From positions 51,636,614 through 51,700,613 of the forward strand of contig NC_086380.1 of the NCBI RefSeq assembly GCF_036588685.1: a stretch of DNA of 64,000 nt. The letters run 5' to 3'. A model generated the notes under the pieces. The model saw only the letters and a program-made list of their open reading frames with translations, did no database searches and was not told the DNA's origin. The DNA comes from Mytilus trossulus (Eukaryota; Mollusca; Bivalvia; Mytilida; Mytilidae). Positions 1 through 10,053 of the stretch are shown piece after piece. Positions within the stretch are counted from its first letter, which is position 1. Each line of letters begins with the position of its first letter. A program made the position numbers and the translations under genes.

Positions 1-150
1 ATCACAGTAGCATGGGTTCGAATCCCGGCGAGGGAAGAACCAAAAATTTGCGAAAGCAAATTTACAGATCTAACATTGTTGGGTTGATGTTTAGACGAGT
101 TGTATATACATTATGTACACAGCCATGTATCACCATCATTGATGGCGATC
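1..150 (+). mobile_element. tRNA-derived SINE, 5'-truncated by the window edge
   Basis: Positions 15-25 read GGTTCGAATCC, a perfect RNA polymerase III B box, followed by the same roughly 95 bases as the second copy at 327-476. The family is inferred from the tRNA-like promoter. The 5' part, including any A box, is outside the window. What follows to 299 is unrecognised sequence. Confidence 0.55.
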
Positions 151-299
151 CGATGGATACATCTGTTGTAGGGTTGACACATGTTACCTTTCCACGTCAG
201 TTTTAATCTAGCGGCGTACTTCAGTACATGATATATAAGGCATGAAGATGTTATTGTTACAGATCAGCTAAATTATCTATAGTAAAGGATCCTACAAAT

Positions 300-326
300 T
301 AATATATATATATATATATATATATA
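300..326. repeat. (TA)n microsatellite
   Basis: A run of alternating T and A immediately precedes the second SINE copy and may be the AT-rich tail of the first. Confidence 0.8.
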
Positions 327-476
327 GCGGGACGGCTGCAGTGCAGGCGATTTGGTGTCACGATATCACAGTAGCATGGGTTCGAATCCCGGCGAGGGAA
401 GAACCAAAAATTTGCGAAAGCAAATTTACAGATCTAACATTGTTGGGTTGATGTTTAGACGAATTGTATATATATA
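327..476 (+). mobile_element. tRNA-derived SINE, second copy
   Basis: A tRNA-like head (GC-rich start, a degenerate A-box region near 333-345, perfect B box GGTTCGAATCC at 379-389) is followed by a tRNA-unrelated body that matches the copy at 1-105 almost base for base, then a TA-rich tail. The close match of two adjacent copies suggests recent or tandem insertion. No functional tRNA cloverleaf is evident. Confidence 0.6.
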
Positions 477-528
477 GACAATCTCTCTCTCTATATATAT
501 AGATTATATGGTTTGATTGAATTTAATG

Positions 529-2624
529 GACATTGAAAGACCCGGGGGGTCTCAACCTCATTTAAGCGGTCTCGGGTAGGTTTTCGCTATATATTTTGAA
601 TATCCAACTGGCACTTTGAACGCTCCGTAAACATAGAAGACAGGAAGTGTACCCAAATTCCTTTTAGTCACGTTTGTATCTACCTATTGACTAAATGTCT
701 GTCAAATATTAGAGAGATTGAGAGATCAGGGGGCTCTCACCCTTACCCTGTGCCCTTTGTCCTAAGATTTTGACATTTTTCGACTGAAAAGTGACAATCT
801 TAGCCCTCCGTAGATATAGAAGATGACGTTATTCTGGTAAATCCATCTAATACAACCTTTATATATACAGAGTCAATGATTTGGTTGAATTTTATGGACA
901 TTGAAAGACCCGGGGGGTCTCAACCTCATTTAAGCGGTCTCGGGTAGGTTTTCGCTATATATTTTGAATATCCAACTGGCACTTTGGGCGCTCCGTAAAC
1001 ATAGAAGACAGGAAGTGTACCCAAATTCCTTTTAGTCACGTTTGTATCTACCTATTGACTAAATGTCTGTCAAATATTAGAGAGATTGAGAGATCAGGGG
1101 GCTCTCACCCTTACCCTGTGCCCTTTGTCCTAAGATTTTGACATTTTTCGACTGAAAAGTGACAATCTTAGCCCTCCGTAGATATAGAAGATGACGTTAT
1201 TCTGGTAAATCCATCTAATACAACCTTTACATATACAGAGTCAATGATTTGGTTGAATTTTATGGACATTGAAAGACCCGGGGGGTCTCAACCTCATTTA
1301 AGCGGTCTCGGGTAGGTTTTCGCTATATATTTTGAATATCCAACTGGCACTTTGGGCGCTCCGTAAACATAGAAGACAGGAAATGTACCCAAATTCCTTT
1401 TAGTCACGTTTGTATCTACCTATTGACTAAATGTCTGTCAAATATTAGAGAGATTGAGAGATCAGGGGGCTCTCATCCTTACCCTGTGCCCTTTGTCCTA
1501 AGATTTTGACATTTTTCGACTGAAAAGTGACAATCTTAGCCCTCCGTAGATATAGAAGATGACGTTATTCTGGTAAATCCATCTAATACAACCTTTATAT
1601 ATACATAGTCAATGATTTGGTTGAATTTTATGGACATTGAAAGACCCGGGGGGTCTCAACCTCATTTAAGCGGTCTCGGGTAGGTTTTCGCTATATATTT
1701 TGAATATCCAACTGGCACTTTGGGCGCTCTGTAAACATAGAAGACAGGAAGTGTACCCAAATTCCTTTTAGTCACGTTTGTATCTACCTATTGACTAAAT
1801 GTCTGTCAAATATTAGAGAGATTGAGAGATCAGGGGGCTCTCACCCTTACCCTGTGCCCTTTGTCCTAAGATTTTGACATTTTTCGACTGAAAAGTGACA
1901 ATCTTAGCCCTCCGTAGATATAGAAGATGACGTTATTCTGGTAAATCCATCTAATACAACCTTTACATATACAGAGTCAATGATTTGGTTGAACTTTATG
2001 GACATTGAAAGACCCGGGGGGTCTCAACCTCATTTAAGCGGTCTCGGGTAGGTTTTCGCTATATATTTTGAATATCCAACTGGCACTTTGGGCGCTCCGT
2101 AAACATAGAAGACAGGAAATGTACCCAAATTCCTTTTAGTCACGTTTGTATCTACCTATTGACTAAATGTCTGTCAAATATTAGAGAGATTGAGAGATCA
2201 GGGGGCTCTCACCCTTACCCTGTGCCCTTTGTCCTAAGATTTTGACATTTTTCGACTGAAAAGTGACAATCTTAGCCCTCCGTAGATAACGAAGATGACG
2301 TTATTCTGGTAAATCCATCTAATACAACCTTTATATATACAGAGTCAATGATTTGGTTGAATTTTATGGACATTGAAAGACCCGGGGGGTCTCAACCTCA
2401 TTTAAGCGGTCTCGGGTAGGTTTTCGCTATATATTTTGAATATCCAACTGGCACTTTGGGCGCTCCGTAAACATAGAAGACAGGAAGTGTACCCAAATTC
2501 CTTTTAGTCACGTTTGTATCTACCTATTGACTAAATGTCTGTCAAATATTAGAGAGATTGAGAGATCAGGGGGCTCTCACCCTTACCCTGTGCCCTTTGT
2601 CCTAAGATTTTGACATTTTTCGAA
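529..2624. repeat. 368-bp satellite, 5.7 tandem copies
   Basis: The segment starting gacattgaaagacccgggg recurs at 529, 897, 1265, 1633, 2001 and 2369, an exact 368-bp period. The last unit breaks off near 2624. Copies differ by only a few substitutions (for example gtg/atg near the 'aggaa.tgtaccc' segment), so the array is young or homogenised. Each unit holds GC-rich short palindromic stretches and no open reading frame of note. Confidence 0.95.
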
Positions 2625-2914
2625 TGATTTGTTTTGTTTTTTTGGCTTTCCATATATATTTCTATTTATAGTTATAAATATTTCCAGAGTTATGTTTTTT
2701 TCTTTTTGTCTAAAGAAATATTATACACAAAAGTACATCTTTGAAGTCGTTTAATGACAAAACTCTATATTACATAAAGACAAATATGCAACATGGAAAA
2801 GGGTTTATATTCGACGAGAAATTACGACAGCTTGAAAAGGTCATTTAACGATTTCCCACGTATCTTATCAGTCTTTTTAAATATGAAAATCATGCTTTTT
2901 ATGTTATCAAGTAT

Positions 2915-3650
2915 TTAATTATCTTGTAATTTTTTCACTAAATTTTGAATATCAAACTGGCTGCTAGCAGCCGATTGGATATTGAATATCGAATAACGAA
3001 TAACGAACCGGCTGCTAACTTCACATACATTGTTTTTAGACCCTTCTACAACGAAATTTGTTTGACATGCACACGTATAAAAATTGCGGTTTTTATCCAA
3101 CGCAATCATAGGTTTGAACGTAGTTTTCAATTTAGACTCGTATATATATAACGCAATCATAAGTTTGAACGTAGTTTTCAATTTAGACTCGTATAAAATA
3201 TATATATACGAGTCTAAATTGAAAACTACGTTCAAACCGTATTTTCAATTCAGACTCGTTTATATATATCTTATTAAATTTTAATACTAAACAGAAAAAC
3301 TTTTTAAACTTGTGGCTGCGATGTTATGCCACAAACATACGGTGTCAATATATTTTAGTACACCAGATCCGGATTTCGACAATAAATGTCTCTTCAGTGA
3401 TGTTAGGGATCGAAACGGTATTTGGAAGGCCATATAAAGAGTATCCTCATTTTTAGAAAAAAGTACCCTCATTTTTAGATAAACTCTTGAATTTAAAGAG
3501 TCAATATAGGATGAACGGATCATATAAACCGGAGGGAAAATATGATACAAAGCCCAAACAAAAAAATATAAACGAGTCTAAATTGAAAACTACGTTCAAA
3601 CCTATGATTGCGTTGGATAAAAACCGTAATTTTTATACGTGTGCATGTTA
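2915..3650. repeat. Rearranged dispersed repeat with large inverted repeats
   Basis: A block at about 3066-3150 (from catgcacacgtataaaaatt onward) reappears inverted at about 3565-3650, enclosing a unit that also occurs at 5230-5490 (the segment with ccggatttcgacaataaatg). A near-perfect palindrome lies at 3163-3237. The short open frames here are read from repeat DNA and are not supported as genes. Confidence 0.6.
3163..3237. repeat. Perfect 33-bp arm palindrome
   Basis: The arms 3163-3195 and 3205-3237 are exact reverse complements (gtttgaacgtagttttcaat.. and its complement) around a 9-nt AT spacer. A third direct copy of the arm lies at 3111-3148. This looks like junction debris of an inverted-repeat element. 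Confidence 0.85.
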
Positions 3651-4039
3651 AACAAAAAAACAAGGATCTAAAAACAGCACAAACAACATTTTCCAAAAGA
3701 CCATAACAGTGAAAAAGTATATTTAAACAAAACGCATTTGACTAACAGGTCGAACAACTGATGTTCTTTATATATACCCCATCAATCAATATGTTAAACT
3801 TTTACACACATTTTGTGTTGCTCAAGCTACAAAGATATTTTTTGTCATGCATCCGATTTCACCTAGATAGATTCACACGCCCGATGAAGCTAATTTGGTT
3901 TGCGAAATATTGCGTGAATAATATATAAAATATAACAACTAATTTTATAACACTCATTATATATATAGTGTGTTAAAGTTACATTCTTAGACACTTATCC
4001 CATCGAATTGGAGATAAAGGATACTACAGATACAGTTAA

Positions 4040-4370
4040 GTCGGCTTCATATCTTGACTTACATCTAGAAATTGACAATGAGGGTCGGTTGAAGACAAAA
4101 CTTTACGACAGCAGCACCTGCATACGGGGTATATATCTCCCAATTGATACGATATTCCCGTGCTTGCATTTCCTATCATGATTTTCTTGATAGAGGGTTA
4201 CTGCTCACAAGGAAGCTATTAAACCAAGAGTTCCAAATGGTGAAGTTGAAATCATCCCTTCGTAAATTTTACGGACGCCATCACGAGTTGGTTGACCGTT
4301 ATGGAATAACCGTTTCACAAATGATATCGGATATGTTCCTTACGTTGTAACTACAATCCCCTTCCCTTTC
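4040..4370 (+). pseudogene. Decayed retroelement reverse-transcriptase C-terminus
   Basis: Translation gives a frame with LDLHLEID near 4053-4079, then a frame change at about 4108, after which the second frame reads YGVYISQLIRYSR and continues with RKLLNQ and LRKFYGRHH to a stop at 4348. These motifs resemble the extreme C-terminus of reverse transcriptases in a class of invertebrate retroelements (Penelope- or LINE-like; the exact clade cannot be decided here). A segment normally between the two frames is missing, so this copy is broken by deletion and frameshift. The dispersed repeat that follows (4371-4660) is probably its 3' untranslated tail. Confidence 0.6.
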
Positions 4371-4660
4371 ATGAATTTGACCTACCGAATTAGACTATTT
4401 ACCGGATTTGTAATCACATAAGCTACACGACGGGTGCCGCATGTGGAGCAGTATCTGCTTACCCTTCCGGAGCACCTGAGATCACCCCTAGTTTTTGGTG
4501 GGGTTCGTGTTGTTTATTCTTTAGTTTCTATGTTGTGTCATGTGTACTATTGTTTTTCTGTTTGTCTTTTTCATTTTTAGCCATGGCGTTGTCAGTTTGT
4601 TTTGGATTTACGAGTTTGACTGTCCCTTTGGTATCTTTCGTCCCTCTTTTATATAATTTT
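4371..4660 (+). repeat. Dispersed mussel-type repeat, probable 3' tail of the retroelement
   Basis: The sequence around 4440-4520 (atgtggagcagtatctgctt and the following 60 bases) is, from my general knowledge, a high-copy repeat in Mytilus DNA. It directly follows the stop of the reverse-transcriptase remnant, which explains it as that element's 3' UTR. The open frame at 4535-4729 is not credible as a gene. Confidence 0.55.
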
Positions 4661-4771
4661 TCATTTAGTAACTTCAGATATTTACAAACTGATCCACACC
4701 TAGATAGATTGAATGTTGATTGTTGCTAGTTTAGACACTATACATATATAAACGGGAGTATAACATTCTAA

Positions 4772-4969
4772 GGGAGCTACCTTTTGATTTTAATGGGGGG
4801 GGGGGGGCTAGAATGAAAATTTTGTCCTGCCTTTTTTAGCTGTAATCTCTGTCCTGCCTTTTTATTTTTCACTCCGTTCGGTCCTGCCTTTTTTTTTTTT
4901 TTATCCGCTGCCTTTTTTCAAATTTCATCCTAGCCCCCCTCCCCCAACAAAAATCAAATGGTAGCTCCC
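4772..4969. mobile_element. MITE with GGGAGCTACC ends, copy 1
   Basis: The ends gggagctacc and ggtagctccc are inverted, continue into (a/t)tttgatttt, and enclose G-run, T-rich and C-run segments. Copies lie at 59808-60105 and, diverged, at 32320-32576. The flanks are TAA on the left and TAT on the right, compatible with the 3-bp TWA target duplication of PIF/Harbinger elements. Confidence 0.7.
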
Positions 4970-5500
4970 TATATTGAAAACTACGTTCAAACGGCCTATG
5001 ATTGCGTTGGATAAAAACTGCAATTTTATACGTGTGAATGTAAAACAAATTTCGTTGTAGAAGGGTCTAAATACAGCACAAACAACATATTCCAAAATGC
5101 CAAAAAAGTGAAAAAGTATATTTAAACAAAACTCATTTGACTTACAGGTCGAACAACTGATGTTCTTTAACCCTGCTGACTGCCATTGGCGATTGCCAAA
5201 TAAAATTGACAAGATGTAACAAAATGATTCCAAAATGGATCTTAATATAAATTTAATACTAAACAGAAAACAATTAACTTGTGGTCCCGATGTTATGCAA
5301 CACAAACATACGGTGTCAATATTTTTTTGTAACACCAGATCCGGATTTCGACAATAAATGTCTCTTCAGTGATGTTAGGGATCGAAACAGTATTTGGAAG
5401 GCCATATAAAATGTACCCTCATTTTTAGATAGACTCCTGAATTTTAAGAGTCAATATAGGATGAACAGATCATATAAACCAACAACCGGAACCCCCCTCT
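4970..5500. repeat. Second copy of the 3280-3780 dispersed repeat
   Basis: The segments at 5010-5170 and 5250-5490 match 3590-3775 and 3290-3510 in permuted order. The shared landmarks are ccggatttcgacaataaatg and the stretch ending in gaacaactgatgttcttta. The order change shows rearrangement of one element family. The open frame on the minus strand at 4925-5335 is a by-product. Confidence 0.6.
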
Positions 5501-5990
5501 GGATCCGCGCCTCATGTTGGCACCAGTTAACACATCACTGATAAAAACTTGTGTGTATTTTTTTATCCAAGGAAAGGTTGACCATTTTTAGACACTGATA
5601 AGTGAATTTCAATCTATTACATAGTTGTAAACATATTTATTTATAGTGAATTTGGAAACAAGGTTTGTAACTTATATTAATCCGTTTCCACTTTGCGGGT
5701 GCAAGTGCTGCCTTGTAGCGGCATTAGCCTGCTCTTTTTCGAAATCTACAAGTTTGTCTTTAACGTGTGAGAAATTTGGCTCTCTCTTAGCACAAGTCAG
5801 CCATTTAATGTCCCCTTCTGACAGACAATCATCTTTTCCTGAAGACTCGCAAATGATGTCAAGGGAGAGCCGAAAACTAAAGTCCCTGAAATTTTAATCC
5901 CGTTTCGAGAATTATTAAACCAGGAACCTTTATGTTAGTAGTTCCATGCACTTATTGTATTATTTCACTTTTAGTTTCTTGTGTACAATT
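5501..5990. other. Unassigned sequence
   Basis: An 83-codon open frame lies at 5646-5897 on the plus strand. I recognise nothing in it, and no splice context or neighbouring exon supports it as a gene. Confidence 0.3.
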
Positions 5991-6185
5991 TGGAAATTAG
6001 TATGGCGTTCATTATCACTGAACTAGTATATATTTGTTTAGGGGCCAGCTAAAGGACGCCTCCGGTTGCGGGAATTTCTCTCTTCATTGAAGACCTGTTG
6101 GTGACCTTCTGCTGTTGTTTTTTTATTTGGTCGGGTTTTTGTCTCTTTGACACATTCCCCATTTCCATTCTCAATTTTACTTAGT
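5991..6185 (+). repeat. Dispersed mussel repeat (tttaggggccagc family)
   Basis: This segment contains tttaggggccagctaaagga, then ttgaagacctgttgg and a tail ending cacattccccatttccattc. A second full copy is at 60785-61055 and an inverted fragment at about 20480-20600. It is a common Mytilus retroposon-like repeat as far as I know; the class is undetermined. Confidence 0.7.
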
Positions 6186-6264
6186 AACCACGGCTCTCTA
6201 ATAGTTTAAATTGGCCATGCTTCATGTAACTTGGTAAAAAGAACATTATTCTGATTAACAATTT

Positions 6265-7145
6265 AAAAAAAAATTTGTAAGGGTTCCGCGGAACCCAGTG
6301 TCTCGCCTACTTTTGCTGTTTATCACACACTCAACAAAAATGATGAAAAAAATCAATAAAATTATTCCTCTTGACACTATCTTTGGATTGTCAGAAGCTT
6401 CTGTTCCAAGTTTGGTAAAAATTCAGGCTAGTTTAACAATCTTAAAAATGTTTTAAAAACTTTAACTGCAGACTGTATGTAATGTTAACTGGAAGAAAAA
6501 CTAAGTTCATTTATAAGAAAATGCGGGAAAAATGGAATTTTATTTTTAAAAATTTACTTCTGGATACTATCTTCTGATAATAAACAAGCTTCTGGCTAAG
6601 TTTCGTACAATTCCAGGATAGTTTAAGAAAGTTATAAAAATTTTAAAAACTTTAACCACAGAGTGAATGTAATGTTTCCTGGCAGAAAAAACTAAGGTCA
6701 TTTATCATGTTTATAAGTAAAATACGGAAAAAATGGAATTTTATTTTTACAAAATTTACTTCTGGATACTATCTTATGATCATAAACAAGCTTCTGGCTA
6801 AGTTTCATACAATTCCAGGATAGTTTAAGAAAGTTATAAAAATTTTAAAAACTTTAACCACAGAGTGAATGTTATGGTTCCTGGCATAAAAACTAAGTCC
6901 ATTTATAATTAAAATACGGGAAAAATGGAATTTTATTTTTACAAAATTTACTCCTGGATACTATCTTATGAACATAAACAAGCTTCTGTCCAAGTTTGGT
7001 AGACATCCAGGATATTTCAAGAAAGTTATTAAAATTTCAAAAACTTTAACCACAGAGTGAATATTTGTTGACGCCGCCGACACCGACGGAATGTAGGATC
7101 GCTATGTCTCGCTTTTTCGACTAAAGTCGAAGGCTCGACAAAAAC
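6265..7145 (+). mobile_element. Non-autonomous element with about 4 internal tandem units
   Basis: It starts at a palindrome, gggttccgcggaaccc (about 6280-6295), and ends after a GAC-rich block (gacgccgccgacaccgacgg, 7071-7090) and a second small palindrome (ttcgactaaagtcgaa, about 7117-7132). Between them are four imperfect units of about 180-200 bp, marked by 'ctggatactatct' (near 6370, 6549, 6750 and 6951). There are no coding frames. It has the same design as the elements at 28358 and 33560. Confidence 0.6.
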
Positions 7146-9178
7146 CATAGTGATTTGGGTCATTTGGAACATGATAAATGTTGATATCATCCTTTGTTTG
7201 TACTCTGTCTTATTATAATGCTAGGTTGCTGTCTCATTGACCAGTACCATACAACTTCTTTCATTTATGGTTGTCATAAAGGAATGTCAAAATAAAGAAC
7301 TCAAAACAATAAAGATGATTATAAAATCTATTGATTAATATTACAATACAAATAAAACAGAGAAGAGATTACAAACAGATATCCTGACCCCTCCAACCTG
7401 TCTGTTTATAAACAAAAATGGAAAAATAATAACATGCTTGAAAACTATGAAGTAATAAGCCTTTTATCTTTTTTCTATTGTGAAGTTTTATTGGTTGTAC
7501 AAAGGATCTAAATTAATTATAAACCATGAAATAAATTTAACAAACAAAATTGGTTTTCTTCATAGAAACAGAATCTTTCTGAATACAACATGCAATTCTG
7601 GATAAACATGTATATAAACCTTGGTTGGACTTTATTTCGTACCAATCCTTACCTTATTTTTCAACTTATATTAACAATTAGAATTCATTCAATTCATCAA
7701 ATTTAAATTTTAACATACAAAAATGTATATATCATAACATAATGAGAATACTTATGCCATGTGACATGTAATACCATTTCCGATTGGATGATTTCTACCA
7801 TCATTTTGACCATTGAAGTGTAATCAACAAGAGTGTTCAGGTTTTCAGATTATTTAACATTTCATTTATTAAATATTTACAAATAGGATAGGAAAAACAG
7901 TATTGTATTTGAAGAGTTGCAAACATCAATAATCAATACGGCCACTTTTCAAATACATGTACTATTTCATTTTAATTCATTTAATTTATAATTTCTTTCA
8001 TCACACACAGATGTAAGTGTCAAATGAAAATTAATACTCTATTGATTTATAAATCTACAAGCTAAAACAAAAATCTACATTTAATGACAAAATAAAGAAC
8101 ACATAATACAACAACTGAAGAAACAAATAAAATTGATAACTCATGCTTTATAAAGTGAAGTGACATTTGTTCGGTAAAACCCTCATACTGTTTATTATGG
8201 CACACATACAAGGTAAAATCTTTGTTACAACACATTGTCATCATATTTACAAATTAATTCACATAATTCTATCACAGTGGAATATTATCATCTGATATAA
8301 AACTGAGGAGTTGTGAAGCTACTATCAACCCAAATACAAAGATTAAATAATAATATGTTACCCATCATATAACCTTTAAAAATGAGAAAAACTAATACTG
8401 TAAAACAAAATAAAATGTTTAGTGTAAATGATTAAAAAACAGAAATAATTGTGGGGAATCTACTTTTATATTACCTAAACCAGAATATCTTCGAAATAAA
8501 AAGTAAAATCACAAAAATACTGAACTCAGAGGAAAATCAATTTGGAAAGTCCATAGTCACATGGCAAAATCAAAAAAACAAAACGCATCAAAAACGAATG
8601 GACAAGAACTGTCATATTCCTGACTTGGTACAGGCATTTTCAAATGTAGAAAATGGTGGGTTAAACCTGGTTCTATAGCGCTTACCCCTCACTTTAATAA
8701 CAGTCTCATCAAATTCTGCTACATTTACAAATGAACTCTTGATAGAGAGATATGTCTTTTTGGTAGTAAAAAGTAGTTCCCTTTTAAATAACCCCATCAC
8801 TAGTGTTAATATGTAATCTGTTGTACAGTTTAAGTTAATGAATCTTAACTTAGGACCAAATATTTTCCTTAAAAAGAGATGAACCAATATATGCTAATGC
8901 AACTAATTACCACATTTCATTGACATACTAGAACACGTGGTTTTGTTGACCAAATAACCTAATAAAGGGATTTTGGTGACCAAGCAATCTAACAAAAGTG
9001 ATTTTATTAACCCAGTAAAATATTTGAAAAGGGTAAATTGCAACTATCCATGTAAAAACTTACAATGCCTTACTACTTTTATCACAATTATTCTCATCAC
9101 ATGTAAATACAATTGTTGACTCATCAATATAAAAACCATGTTTTTAAAATATGTCTTAGTCATAAAATGAACATAAAT
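7146..9178. other. DGCR2 3' flank, mostly non-coding
   Basis: AT-rich DNA without a supportable gene. A dispersed mussel repeat occupies about 8490-8700 (landmarks ctgaactcagaggaaaatca and cctgacttggtacaggcatt), and an inverted fragment of the same family lies at about 10600-10740. The DGCR2 3' UTR must lie in the upper part. A minus-strand AATAAA (plus strand 9003-9008) is about 170 bases past the stop. Confidence 0.5.
9003..9008 (-). terminator. Candidate polyadenylation signal of DGCR2-like gene
   Basis: AATAAA on the minus strand about 170 nt after the stop codon. It is only the nearest canonical hexamer, and AT-rich DNA yields many by chance. Confidence 0.25.
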
Positions 9179-10053
9179 TCATACAACACTACAGTGTTGT
9201 CCTTCTGGTTCCTCATTACTATCGGCTAATGATTGACTCCACGATGGACTCTCAGTTTCTTTATTGTTTATTACCTTATCACCAGATCCTGAAATCCCTT
9301 TCATGGAAACATCATTATGAACAGAAGGTAAAGTGTTACAATGTGCATGACTTAAGTTGTGGTCTGGATACTGTGCATCACTCTCAAGATTGCCAGAAAG
9401 GGTGCCACGACCAGGAAGATCTGAATAAGCACCATTTTCTTTTGCAACAGATCCATTAGGACTTAGCAATTTAGACAAGCGTACATGACGTAAGTCTATG
9501 TTTTCCCGTGGACCACACCTACTATAATGAGCTTCAGAATCTGAGGTCAGACCAAAGTCTGTAGATGCTCGGTCAGATTCAATGTCTGAGTTATCAGATA
9601 TGCACCTTTCTAAATGCCTATTATTGGAAGGAAGGTTACCTCCCCTTGGATGTGTGAAACTATTCCATGCAGGTAATGTGTCAGGTGATGATTGACAGTT
9701 TGATAGCAGAGTTCTGGTTGATGATTGCCTATTTACATCACTTGACCTATTACAACTGTTGTTCCTTACTGGACTGGCAGTGTGGAACACAGAGCGTTCT
9801 GAGCTATTTTGATTCCTTTCATCTCGAGGACTAGTAGCACAAATAACAGACGGCTCTGGAAAAACCCGAGAGCTGACATTGTGATTAGAATCTACGCTCT
9901 CATAAGGGGGTGGGGCATCATCTGGATGTGTGTCGTCAGGTGGTTTCGGAGGGGAATATGGTGGTGGGGGTTCTTCATATGGTGGACATGCCATGCCAAA
10001 ATAATCTGGTGTATACATATCTGTATCATGTCTCCTTCTGTTATCACTATATC
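9179..10053 (-). CDS. DGCR2: DGCR2-like exon 4: cytoplasmic tail
   Basis: Acceptor tgtttcag|GA. It encodes residues 148-437 and the stop. It is Pro/Tyr-rich at the start (CPPYEEPPPPYS, APPPYES), then Ser/Asn-rich and low in hydrophobics, and ends in CSVV, reminiscent of a PDZ-ligand-like end. Confidence 0.9.

Noticed and set aside
379-389. tRNA gene
   Set aside because: Only a B box and a tRNA-like head are present, no cloverleaf or anticodon arm can be drawn, and the sequence is repeated as a SINE.
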